Below are positions 54,915 to 63,326 of a stretch of 64,000 nt of DNA, piece after piece. Under the pieces are notes generated by a model. That model did not search any database, was not told the origin of the DNA, and saw only the letters and a program-made list of their open reading frames with translations. Each line of letters starts with the position of its first letter. Position 1 is the first letter of the stretch. The position numbers were made by a program, and so were the translations under genes. The stretch lies in assembly GCF_042654245.1 (NCBI RefSeq), contig NZ_JBHSGI010000033.1, positions 1 to 64,000 of the forward strand, in the 5' to 3' direction. This DNA is from Seohaeicola_A nanhaiensis. Its GTDB lineage: Bacteria; Pseudomonadota; Alphaproteobacteria; Rhodobacterales; Rhodobacteraceae.

Positions 54915-56108
54915 TCAGTTGAGCAGGAGCACATACAGCATTGATTCGCCGCGCATCAGAGAGGTGAACTCGCGCCAGTTCCAAGCGTTGGCGCGGGTGC
55001 CGCGTTCGGCGTAGGGGAGCAGGTCCTTGCCCTGGGCCCAGCCGACCAGATCGACCGGGATCGGCTCTTCCAGCAGCTTCTTCAGGTTGAGGCCCGCGCC
55101 ACTTTTAAGGCGCCAGTAGGGAATCAGCTTGCGCCCTTCGAGCAGGTCTTCGGCGTCGGCCAGAACGGCCTGCCAGGCGGTCGCCACTTCGGCCGGGAGC
55201 GCGATGCCGAGCGCCGAGGTCTGGCGGGCGTTCGGGATCCATTCGGATTCGTTGTCGGTCTCGGCGTCGAGCCGGGCCCAGAACAGCCGGTTCAGGCGGA
55301 TGGTTTCCAGCGCGTGGGCGCGGGTGGCGCGGGTGTGGTCGGCCTTGGGTTCCTGCCGCAGGGCGAGGAGCAGCGCGGCGACGGCGTCGACCTCATCCTC
55401 GAACATATAGGCCAGCGCGTTGACCGGGGGCGCGTCGCCCGCCACCTCCTGCATCGCCCTGGCAGCCTGGCCGACCTCGGCCACCGCGTCGCCGGGCGGG
55501 TAGGCCAGCACCAGTTCGGCGGCGGTGGAGAGCATGTGGGTATAGGCGTTGAGCCAGGCCGCGTCGGCGGTGTCGAAGCGGATGACGGGCGCGGCGGTCT
55601 GGTCGTTGTTGAAGCGGCGGGGCAGGACGGTGCCGGCGGCGATCTCGATCACGCCCTCGCCGGTGTCGCGCGCGCCGTTCATGTTCACGTCGAACCAGAG
55701 GTCGGCGAGATCGATGCGCAGGGCCACGGCGTCGCTGTCGGTGATGGTGTCGAGCGGGGTGCCGGCGGCTTCCATCCGGGCCAGCAGGTCGGCGGCGAGG
55801 GTTTCGACGAAATGCGGGTCGAAGGGTTCGGGTGTCGGGTTTTCGGCGACGGGCAGGCGCAGCACGGGCAGGTCCATGGTGCGGCCCGAGAGGCCGAGGC
55901 GCCAACGCAGTTGCAGCGCGGCCTCGATGGCGCCGAGGAAGCGGACGCCGCCGAGGGCGAAGCGCTGGGTGGCATCGGGCGCGGGCAAAGCAGCGAGGTC
56001 GGCCTCGACGGCGGCCAGGCCGCGGGAGGCGATGCTGGCCGAGATATCGTCCTGGGCCTGCGCCAGGCCGGGCAGCAGCAGGGCGATCATGCAGAGCAGA
56101 CGGGTCAT
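54915..56108 (-). CDS. secreted protein with EF-hand-like loop
   Basis: A 397-residue protein. TRLLCMIALLLPGLAQAQ is a signal peptide cut near residue 19. DVNMNGARDTGE matches the calcium-binding EF-hand loop (D1, N3, N5, G6, D9, E12). The rest is helical, with VLAYPPGDAVAEVGQAARAM and RLNRLFWARLDAETDNESEW. The ATG at 56108 is the start; an upstream extension crosses the mdh terminator. It sits between mdh and sucC and is probably periplasmic. Function unknown. Confidence 0.78.
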   Translation of the reverse strand: MTRLLCMIALLLPGLAQAQDDISASIASRGLAAVEADLAALPAPDATQRFALGGVRFLGAIEAALQLRWRLGLSGRTMDLPVLRLPVAENPTPEPFDPHFVETLAADLLARMEAAGTPLDTITDSDAVALRIDLADLWFDVNMNGARDTGEGVIEIAAGTVLPRRFNNDQTAAPVIRFDTADAAWLNAYTHMLSTAAELVLAYPPGDAVAEVGQAARAMQEVAGDAPPVNALAYMFEDEVDAVAALLLALRQEPKADHTRATRAHALETIRLNRLFWARLDAETDNESEWIPNARQTSALGIALPAEVATAWQAVLADAEDLLEGRKLIPYWRLKSGAGLNLKKLLEEPIPVDLVGWAQGKDLLPYAERGTRANAWNWREFTSLMRGESMLYVLLLN

Positions 56109-56128
56109 TCGGTCCTCCGGAAACGAAA

Positions 56129-56153
56129 CAGGGCGCCCGTGGGGGGCGCCCTG
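56129..56153 (-). terminator. Rho-independent terminator after mdh
   Basis: CAGGGCGCCC (56129-56138) pairs with GGGCGCCCTG (56144-56153). On the minus strand it is followed by TTTCGTTT. It lies 31 bp past the mdh stop, so mdh may be a separate transcript from the rest of the cluster. Confidence 0.82.
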
Positions 56154-56183
56154 CAATCCTAACCGGTTATGCCGGTGCGGTCA

Positions 56184-57146
56184 TCAGGCCAGGGAGGAAT
56201 CGATGCCCTTGCAGGCCTCGACAAGACCCTTCACCGCGTTGACCGAATGGTCGAACATCGCCTGTTCGTCCTTGGAGAGCTTGATGTCGATGACCTTTTC
56301 GACACCGCCGGCGCCGATCACGGTTGGCACGCCGACATACATGCCCTTGAGGCCCAGGGCGCCGTCGACATAGGCCGCACAGGGCAGGACGCGCTTCTGG
56401 TCCTTGAGATAGGCCTCGGCCATCTCGATCGCGCTGGTGGCGGGGGCGTAGAAGGCCGAGCCGGTCTTGAGCAGGCCGACGATCTCGGCGCCGCCGTCGC
56501 GGGTGCGCTGGATGATCGCGTCGAGCTTGTCCTGTGTGGTCCAGCCCATGCTGACCAAGTCGGGCAGCGGGATGCCGCCGACGGTGGAGTAGCGCGCAAG
56601 CGGCACCATCGTGTCGCCGTGGCCGCCGAGCACGAAGGCGGTGACGTCGCGCATCGAAACGCCGAATTCGACGGCGAGGAAGTGGCGGAAGCGGGCCGAG
56701 TCGAGCACGCCGGCCATGCCGCAGACCTTTTCGTGCGGCAGGCCCGAGAATTCGCGCAGCGCCCAGACCATCGCGTCGAGCGGGTTGGTGATGCAGATGA
56801 CGAAGGCGTCGGGCGCGTGATCGCGGATGCCCTCGCCCACCGACTTCATGACCTTGAGGTTGATGCCCAGCAGGTCGTCCCGGCTCATCCCCGGCTTGCG
56901 CGGCACGCCGGCGGTGACGATGCAGACATCCGCGCCGGCGATGTCGGCGTAGGAGTTGGTGCCCTTGAGCACGGCGTCGAAGCCTTCCGCAGGGCCGGAC
57001 TCGGCGATGTCGAGCGCCTTGCCCTGGGGGGTGCCTTCGGCGATGTCGAAGAGAACGACGTCGCCGAGTTCCTTGATCGCTGCGAGGTGCGCGAGCGTTC
57101 CGCCGATCTGTCCGGCGCCGATCAGGGCAATTTTGGGTCTGGCCAT
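56184..57146 (-). CDS. mdh: malate dehydrogenase
   Basis: Mdh oxidises malate to oxaloacetate with NAD. The 320-residue protein is of the LDH-like type common in alphaproteobacteria. KIALIGAGQIGGTLAHLAAI binds NAD, TAGVPRKPGMSRDDLLGIN and VICITNPLDAMVW follow, and the catalytic His lies in FVLGGHGDTMVPL. The start at 57146 is fixed by the family opening MARPKIALIGAG. Confidence 0.97.
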   Translation of the reverse strand: MARPKIALIGAGQIGGTLAHLAAIKELGDVVLFDIAEGTPQGKALDIAESGPAEGFDAVLKGTNSYADIAGADVCIVTAGVPRKPGMSRDDLLGINLKVMKSVGEGIRDHAPDAFVICITNPLDAMVWALREFSGLPHEKVCGMAGVLDSARFRHFLAVEFGVSMRDVTAFVLGGHGDTMVPLARYSTVGGIPLPDLVSMGWTTQDKLDAIIQRTRDGGAEIVGLLKTGSAFYAPATSAIEMAEAYLKDQKRVLPCAAYVDGALGLKGMYVGVPTVIGAGGVEKVIDIKLSKDEQAMFDHSVNAVKGLVEACKGIDSSLA

Positions 57147-57317
57147 GGAATTTTCTCCGTCCCGATGAAATCCGCGCGTTGCGTAGATCGTTCCGACCCG
57201 GTGTGCAAGGGCGGGGTGCAGGCTTCTGCGGTGCAGCATAGGTCTGCACAGTCTCTGTCGCAAGTGCTGCAACTTCGTTAATGCTGCCCGAGGAAAATTC
57301 AAAAGCGGGGCGCGCGG

Positions 57318-58073
57318 GTGCTGGAACTGACCTGGAGCTTTTTTGCCGTCGCGGGCCCGGCGGTGGTTTTCGCGGGCATGTCCAAGGGTGGTTTCGGTGG
57401 CGGGGCGGGGTTTGTCGCCTCGCTGATTCTGGCGCTGCTTGTGGCGCCGGGGCTGGCGCTGGGCATCATGCTGCCGCTGCTGATGCTGATGGATCTGGCG
57501 ACCATGCGGGCCTATTGGCGCAAGTGGAACAGCGGGGCGGCCCTGCTGCTGATCCTGGGCGCGCTGCCCGGGCTGGCGCTGGGAGGGTGGCTGTATCGCG
57601 TCGCCTCGCCCGATCTGTTCAAGCTGCTTATCGGAGTGATCGCCCTGGCCTTCGTGGCCTGGCAGGGAGCGCGCAAATACGGGCTGGTCCGCCCCGCGGC
57701 GCGGCCGATGCCGGCCTGGGGCGGGGCGATTGCAGGGGCCTTCGCGGGATTCACCAGCTTTGTGAGCCACGCGGGCGGACCGCCGGTGGCGATCTATCTT
57801 CTGTCGCGGCGGCTGCCCAAGACAGAGTTCCAGGCGACCACGGTGCTGGTGTTCTGGATCATAAATATCGTGAAGTTTCCGCCGTACCTTTATCTCGGGC
57901 TTTTCACCGCCGAGACGGCGAAGGCCAACCTGCTGCTGGCGCCCTTCGCCCTGCTCGGGGTCTGGCTGGGGGTGGTGGCCCATCGGCGGGTGCCGGAGCG
58001 GCTGTTCTTCGCGATCACCTATGTGCTGCTGACGCTGACCGGGACCAAGCTGATCTGGGACGCGCTGAGCTGA
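57318..58073 (+). CDS. TauE/SafE family membrane permease
   Basis: A 251-residue protein starting with GTG and having about eight helices. FAGMSKGGFGGGAGFVASLI near residue 19 and FTSFVSHAGGPPVAIYLLSR near residue 148 are the two hallmark repeats of the TauE/SafE (sulfite exporter) family. Members move sulfite, sulfoacetate or other organic anions. It is divergent from mdh across a 171-bp gap. Confidence 0.88.
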   Translation: MLELTWSFFAVAGPAVVFAGMSKGGFGGGAGFVASLILALLVAPGLALGIMLPLLMLMDLATMRAYWRKWNSGAALLLILGALPGLALGGWLYRVASPDLFKLLIGVIALAFVAWQGARKYGLVRPAARPMPAWGGAIAGAFAGFTSFVSHAGGPPVAIYLLSRRLPKTEFQATTVLVFWIINIVKFPPYLYLGLFTAETAKANLLLAPFALLGVWLGVVAHRRVPERLFFAITYVLLTLTGTKLIWDALS

Positions 58074-58085
58074 GCGCGCCCCGGT

Positions 58086-58403
58086 TCAGGCGTCGTTGCC
58101 CTTGGGCGGCGGACCTTCGGCCAGCGCCTCGAAGGACTGGCCCGAGGCGACGAGGCAGGTCAGCCCGGCGGGGGTGGTGACGGTGATCGTCCAGGTGCCG
58201 GTGTCGGTGGAAGCGAAGACCTCGACCACGGCGCCCTGGGCGCCGATGCCGATGCTCTGGCGCGACTCGCCATAGCCGTCGGCCAGGCGTTCGACCACGA
58301 CGTCGCGCGGCGCGCAGTTTTGGGTCTGCTGGGCGCTGGACGGTGCGGCGGTCAGGGCCAGCAGGGTCAGCGCGATCGTGCTGTGGAACAGTGCTGTTTT
58401 CAT
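58086..58403 (-). CDS. small secreted protein
   Basis: A 105-residue protein with a signal peptide, TALFHSTIALTLLALTAAPSSA, cleaved near residue 24. The mature part (RDVVVERLADGYGESRQSIG and TGTWTITVTTPAGLTCLVAS) is beta-rich with two cysteines. It is likely periplasmic. No family is recognised. It converges with the permease gene 13 bp apart. Confidence 0.72.
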   Translation of the reverse strand: MKTALFHSTIALTLLALTAAPSSAQQTQNCAPRDVVVERLADGYGESRQSIGIGAQGAVVEVFASTDTGTWTITVTTPAGLTCLVASGQSFEALAEGPPPKGNDA

Positions 58404-58722
58404 GGGTCATACCCTTTTGCGAGGCTGTCCGCCCGGTCAGGCCCGCCGGAAACCCGGTGCGCCAGGGGACAGGCCGATGTTCACTCACGTCGAATCCGCT
58501 GTCCGTTTGCCCGCTGGCCTGAGCGGGCCGGCCCTTGAAGGTGGATACGGCGCGCCAAGCTTGCCCCTGCCATGCTGAGGAACGGTTAACGCCGCGCGCG
58601 ACGCCGCGAATTTTATCCACTATCCGGTCTTGCAGGCGCGGGACGATTGCGACCATGCTGCGGCGCGGCGGATTCGGGGCAGGGCCCCGCCCGCCGGACG
58701 TCGCACAATCTGAGGAGCCCCG
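58404..58722. other. gene-free gap before the mcl2-like gene
   Basis: A 319-bp stretch holding no credible ORF. It carries the upstream region of the divergent secreted-protein gene and the mcl2-like gene. An AT-rich patch near 58610-58620 could hold a promoter, but no good -35/-10 pair is seen. GAGGAG (58712-58717) is the Shine-Dalgarno of the downstream gene. Confidence 0.6.
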
Positions 58723-59580
<858 letters not shown>

Positions 59581-59586
59581 GCCAGC

Positions 59587-60150
59587 ATGGGGTTCGCACT
59601 TCTGATCATCGGGATCGCGCTCTGGTGGGGCGCGCATCTGTTCAAACGGCTGGCGCCGGCGCGCCGGGCCGCGATGGGCGACAAGGGGCGCGGGCCCGTG
59701 GCGCTGGCGCTGCTGGTGGCGCTGGTGTTGATCGTGCTGGGCTATCGCTGGGCCGATCTGATCCACCTGTGGTTCCCGCCGACCTGGCTGTGGCACGTCA
59801 ACAACCTGCTGATGCTGCTTGCGGTCTGGACCTTCGGATCGAGCCAGATCCGGGGCGGCAAGGTCTGGCCAGCGACGAAGATCCGGCATCCGCAGCTGAC
59901 TTCGGTCAAGATCTGGGCGGTGGCGCACCTGCTGGTGAACGGCGATCTGGCCTCGGTCGTGCTGTTCGGGGCGATGCTGGCCTGGGCGGTGGTCGAGGTG
60001 ATCGCCATTAACCGCGCCGAACCGGTCTGGACGCCGCCACCGCCGGCGCCTGCGCGCAAGATCGTCGTGCTGGCGGTGATCACGGTGGTGGTCTATGCGC
60101 TGGTTGTCGGCATCCACATCTGGCTTGGAGTGAAACCTTTCCCGTCATGA
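59587..60150 (+). CDS. NnrU family membrane protein
   Basis: A 187-residue protein with about five helices. FALLIIGIALWWGAHLFKRL at the start and PTWLWHVNNLLMLLAVWTFG near residue 70 are typical of NnrU, first described near nitric-oxide reduction genes and related to a NnrU/isoprenoid-type membrane family. No denitrification genes are present. It begins 6 bp after mcl2-like and overlaps the DUF1737 gene by 4 bp. Confidence 0.85.
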   Translation: MGFALLIIGIALWWGAHLFKRLAPARRAAMGDKGRGPVALALLVALVLIVLGYRWADLIHLWFPPTWLWHVNNLLMLLAVWTFGSSQIRGGKVWPATKIRHPQLTSVKIWAVAHLLVNGDLASVVLFGAMLAWAVVEVIAINRAEPVWTPPPPAPARKIVVLAVITVVVYALVVGIHIWLGVKPFPS

Positions 60151-60353
60151 CCACGATCTATCGCCTGCTGACCGAGGACGATACCTCGGCCTTTTGCCAC
60201 AAGGTGTCGGACGCCCTGTCGAAGGGGTGGACGCTGTATGGCACGCCGACCTATGCCTTCGATGCCGCGCGGGGCGTGATGCGCTGCGGGCAGGCGGTGA
60301 CCAAGGATATCGACGCGCCCTACAGCCCCGAGATGAAACTGGGACAGCAGTAG
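60147..60353 (+). CDS. DUF1737 domain protein
   Basis: A 68-residue protein: TTIYRLLTEDDTSAFCHKVS, then LSKGWTLYGTPTYAFDAARG and MRCGQAVTKDI. The GWxLYGxPT pattern is characteristic of DUF1737, a family of unknown function often fused to or next to metabolic genes. It starts within the last bases of the NnrU gene and ends 1 bp before mch, so it belongs to that operon. Confidence 0.87.
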   Translation: MTTIYRLLTEDDTSAFCHKVSDALSKGWTLYGTPTYAFDAARGVMRCGQAVTKDIDAPYSPEMKLGQQ

Positions 60354-60354
60354 A

Positions 60355-61386
60355 ATGGCCAAGACGAACCCAGGACGTTTCTTCGAGGATTACCGCGTTG
60401 GGCAGGTGCTGACCCATGCCGTGCCGCGCACGGTGTCGGGGGGCGAGCGGGCGCTGTATCATGCGCTCTATCCGGCGCGGCATGCGCTGTATTCCTCGGA
60501 CGCGTTCGCCCGGTCCTGCGGGCTGGCGGCGTCGCCGCTGGACGATCTGGCGGCCTTTCACATCGTCTTTGGCAAGACGGTCCCGGATGTATCGCTGAAC
60601 GCCGTGGCCAATCTGGGCTATGCCGAGGGGCGCTGGCGGCTGCCGGTGATGGCGGGGGATACGCTGAATTCGGTGTCCGAGGTGATCGGGCTGAAGGAGA
60701 ATTCGAACGGCAAGACCGGGGTGGTCTATGTGCGCACACGCGGGCTGAACCAGCGCGGCGAGACGGTGATGGACTATGTGCGCTGGGTGATGGTGCGCAA
60801 GAACGACCTGGACGCGCCCGCGCCCGAGGCGGTGGTGCCCGAGCTGGCCAAGGTCGTCGGGCCCGAGACGCTGGCGGTGCCCGAGGGGCTGGATTTCAGC
60901 GGCTACGATTTCGCGCTGGCGGGCGAGCCGCACCGGCTGGGCGATTATGCGGTGGGCGAGGTGATCGACCACGTGGACGGCGTGACCATCGAGGAAGCCG
61001 AGCACATGATCGCCACGCGGCTGTGGCAGAACACCGCCAAGGTGCATTTCGACGCCACCTTCCGCGAGGACGGCAAGCGGCTGATCTATGGCGGGCACGT
61101 GATCTCGATGGCGCGGGCGCTGTCGTTCAACGGGCTGGCCAATGCTCAGATGATCGTCGGGCTGAACGGCGGGGCCCATGCCAACCCCTGTTTCGCCGGG
61201 ACGACGGTCAAGGCCTGGTCGGAGGTGCTGGATACCGCCGAAACCTCGGCCCCCGGTGTGGGCGCGATCCGGCTGCGCCTGGTCGCCACCTCGGACGGGT
61301 CGGTGGGGCAGCTGAAAGACGCGGGCGGGAAGTATCTGCCGGGCGTTCTGCTGGATCTCGATTACTGGGCGCTGATTCCGGTCTGA
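60355..61386 (+). CDS. mch: mesaconyl-CoA hydratase (beta-methylmalyl-CoA dehydratase)
   Basis: Mch hydrates mesaconyl-C1-CoA to beta-methylmalyl-CoA in the ethylmalonyl-CoA pathway. The 343-residue protein has two MaoC-like hot-dog domains: FFEDYRVGQVLTHAVPRTVS with YSSDAFARSCGLAASPLDDL in the first and HANPCFAGTTVKAWSEVLDT in the second. Length and both motifs match the Rhodobacter enzyme. The linked mcl2-like gene and phbA (acetoacetyl-CoA) support the pathway assignment. Confidence 0.93.
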   Translation: MAKTNPGRFFEDYRVGQVLTHAVPRTVSGGERALYHALYPARHALYSSDAFARSCGLAASPLDDLAAFHIVFGKTVPDVSLNAVANLGYAEGRWRLPVMAGDTLNSVSEVIGLKENSNGKTGVVYVRTRGLNQRGETVMDYVRWVMVRKNDLDAPAPEAVVPELAKVVGPETLAVPEGLDFSGYDFALAGEPHRLGDYAVGEVIDHVDGVTIEEAEHMIATRLWQNTAKVHFDATFREDGKRLIYGGHVISMARALSFNGLANAQMIVGLNGGAHANPCFAGTTVKAWSEVLDTAETSAPGVGAIRLRLVATSDGSVGQLKDAGGKYLPGVLLDLDYWALIPV

Positions 61387-61448
61387 GACGATTCAATTGC
61401 TGTGACATTCTTGTCGCGGGTCGGGGGAAGTGTCGCAAAAACAGGCGA

Positions 61449-61477
61449 TTGTCCCGCGTTTCCGGTATATTTTATCT
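61449..61477 (+). promoter_or_regulatory. candidate promoter of the TorF-type porin gene
   Basis: TTGTCC (61449-61454), a 17-bp spacer and TTATCT (61472-61477) fit a sigma70-type promoter 90 bp before the porin start. No operator is obvious. Confidence 0.35.
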
Positions 61478-61566
61478 CGCGGATGCCACCGCCGCACGTA
61501 GCCTCTTTCGCCAATGCCGGGCCGGCAGCTATTCCGAAACATACGCTACATATGAATGGGGAAAAA

Positions 61567-62208
61567 ATGCGTAAATTTCTTGCGGCTTCCGTGCTGGCTT
61601 CCGGCCTCGCGGCGCCCGGTCTGGCGTCGGCCCAGGACCTGACCATCACCGGCGGTTTCAGCCTTGTGAGCCGCTATGTCTCGTCAGGCGTGGAGCAGAC
61701 CACCGGCGCGGCCTTCCAGCCCTGGCTCGAAGCCGAATACCGCGGCCTGTATCTGAACCTCTGGGCCTCGAACACCGATGACCTGATCACCGGCAGCGAC
61801 ATCGAAGTCGACGTCACCATCGGCTATCGCGGCGAGGTCGGCAAGTTCAGCTATGACCTGGGCTATGTCCGCTATTACTACCGCAATCCGAGCGTGGACT
61901 GCTGCGGCGAGGCGTTTGTGTCCTTCGGCTATGCGGTCACCGACAGCCTGGCTCTGGGCCTGGCCTTCGCGCATGATCCGGTGGCGGATTACGTCGATAG
62001 CAGCTTCAACTTCGAATATGCGATCAACGACAAGTTCGGCGTGGCGGGCGAATACGGGTCGATTTCCAACGGTGGCCAGAAATACTGGAACATCGGCGCG
62101 ACCTACGCGATCAACGACAACGTCGGGATCACCGGCGCCTGGCACGACAACGACATCAACGACGGGACCTTTGTCCTGTCGCTGGATACCAGCTTCAACA
62201 TCCGCTGA
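61567..62208 (+). CDS. TorF-family putative outer membrane porin
   Basis: A 213-residue protein. RKFLAASVLASGLAAPGLAS is a signal peptide cut near residue 22. The mature part is a run of short amphipathic strands ending in a terminal Arg after SFNI, with EYRGLYLNLWASN, SDIEVDVTIGYRGEVGKFSY and VDCCGEAFVSFGYAV, typical of the TorF/DUF2490-like putative porins. The ATG at 61567 is preferred; one at 61552 is five codons earlier. A terminator follows. Confidence 0.85.
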   Translation: MRKFLAASVLASGLAAPGLASAQDLTITGGFSLVSRYVSSGVEQTTGAAFQPWLEAEYRGLYLNLWASNTDDLITGSDIEVDVTIGYRGEVGKFSYDLGYVRYYYRNPSVDCCGEAFVSFGYAVTDSLALGLAFAHDPVADYVDSSFNFEYAINDKFGVAGEYGSISNGGQKYWNIGATYAINDNVGITGAWHDNDINDGTFVLSLDTSFNIR

Positions 62209-62223
62209 GGCCTGGACCGATCC

Positions 62224-62250
62224 GGCCGCGCCCGAGGGCGCGGCCGTTTT
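62224..62250 (+). terminator. Rho-independent terminator after porin gene
   Basis: GGCCGCGCCC (62224-62233), GA and GGGCGCGGCC (62236-62245) form a perfect 10-bp stem with a GTTTTC tail. It isolates the porin transcript from sdh. Confidence 0.85.
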
Positions 62251-62391
62251 CGCGCGGCCCGAGGGGCGCGCGGCGACTCACCCCCCACCTGACATCGCGA
62301 TGCCGGCCGGAGCGCGCGCGGATGCGCCGCGAGCTGTGGCCTGCAGCCAGTAAATCGAACGATTTCAGTCGGATTCATTCGCCCGGTTTCA

Positions 62392-62420
62392 GTGATCACA
62401 TGAAACGGGTGCGTGATCAC
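62392..62420 (+). promoter_or_regulatory. paired GTGATCAC palindromes upstream of sdhC
   Basis: GTGATCAC occurs at 62392-62399 and 62413-62420, again 21 bp start to start with a 13-bp spacer. The proximal site ends 116 nt before the sdhC ATG. The spacer sequence differs from that at sucC, so the match is in motif and geometry rather than in copied DNA. Confidence 0.75.
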
Positions 62421-62480
62421 ATTTTGCCGCGAAAGTGACGGAACCGGCCAAAATACCACGGATTCCGGCCCGCGCCCCCC

Positions 62481-62508
62481 GTGACACTGGCGTAAAATGG
62501 GATAATAA
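62481..62508 (+). promoter_or_regulatory. candidate sdh promoter
   Basis: GTGACA (62481-62486), a 16-bp spacer and TAATAA (62503-62508) lie 28 bp before sdhC, downstream of the paired palindromes. The rest of the 62209-62536 gap holds the porin terminator and no ORF. Confidence 0.4.
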
Positions 62509-62536
62509 CGAGGCAGCCAACCGGAAAGGAGCCATC

Positions 62537-62926
62537 ATGGCCGATGCAAATCCGGGCAATCGCCCGCTGTCGCCCTTCATGCTCGGGAAGTACTACCGGT
62601 TCCAGATCAACTCGATCACCTCGATCCTGACCCGGATCACCGGCAACGCCATGATCGTGACCGCGCTGCTGATCGCCTGGTGGCTGCTGGCCGCCTCGAC
62701 CGGTTCGGATTACTTCGAGACGGCGAACTGGGTGCTGACGAGCCCCCTGGGCGATGTGATCCTGCTGCTGTCCACGCTGGGCCTCTGGTATCACGCGCTG
62801 GCCGGTGTCCGGCACCTGATCTGGGATCAGGGCTGGTGTCTGGAGATGGACGCCGCCGACCGGCTGAGCTGGATCGTCCTCATCGGCTCGGTCGTGCTGA
62901 CCGTGCTGACCGTCATCGTCGTGTAA
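62537..62926 (+). CDS. sdhC: succinate dehydrogenase cytochrome b556 subunit
   Basis: One of two membrane anchors of complex II. The 129-residue protein opens ADANPGNRPLSPFMLGKYYR, has three helices and the heme-ligand region WYHALAGVRHLIWDQGW. ATG 62537 with GGAAAGGAG upstream matches the family start; a longer frame upstream is rejected. sdhD starts 11 bp after its stop. Confidence 0.95.
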   Translation: MADANPGNRPLSPFMLGKYYRFQINSITSILTRITGNAMIVTALLIAWWLLAASTGSDYFETANWVLTSPLGDVILLLSTLGLWYHALAGVRHLIWDQGWCLEMDAADRLSWIVLIGSVVLTVLTVIVV

Positions 62927-62937
62927 GGAGAGCCGCC

Positions 62938-63309
62938 ATGCGTTACCTCACCGACCGCAAGCGCGCCGTGGGCCTCGGATCGGCCAAGTCCGGGACCGCG
63001 CATCACTGGTCGATGCAGATCAGCTCGGTTGCGCTGATCATCCTCGTGCCGTTGTTCGTCTTCACCTTCGGGTCGATCCTGGGGTCGTCCTATGAAGAGG
63101 TCGTGGCCTATTACGCGCAGCCGTTCCCGGCCATCGTTGCGGCGCTGACGCTGTGGGTGGGCATGGTCCACTTCAAGAACGGCGCGCAGATGGCGATCGA
63201 CGACTATATCCACGGGGTCGCCGGCCGGCTGACCTTTATCCTGGTGACGTGCCTCGCCTATGCCATCGCGGCGACCGGCGTCTACGCCATCGCCAAACTC
63301 GCCCTTTAA
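62938..63309 (+). CDS. sdhD: succinate dehydrogenase membrane anchor subunit
   Basis: The 123-residue second anchor. RAVGLGSAKSGTAHHWSMQI is the conserved N-terminal region near the quinone site, followed by three helices with WVGMVHFKNGAQMAIDDYIH holding the His near the heme. AAGGAG lies 7 nt before the ATG. sdhA follows 17 bp later. Confidence 0.94.
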   Translation: MRYLTDRKRAVGLGSAKSGTAHHWSMQISSVALIILVPLFVFTFGSILGSSYEEVVAYYAQPFPAIVAALTLWVGMVHFKNGAQMAIDDYIHGVAGRLTFILVTCLAYAIAATGVYAIAKLAL

Positions 63310-63326
63310 AGACCGGAGCAACAGAA

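Noticed and set aside
60076..60083. Single GTGATCAC in the NnrU-like gene
   Set aside because: It lies within codons of a membrane helix and is unpaired.
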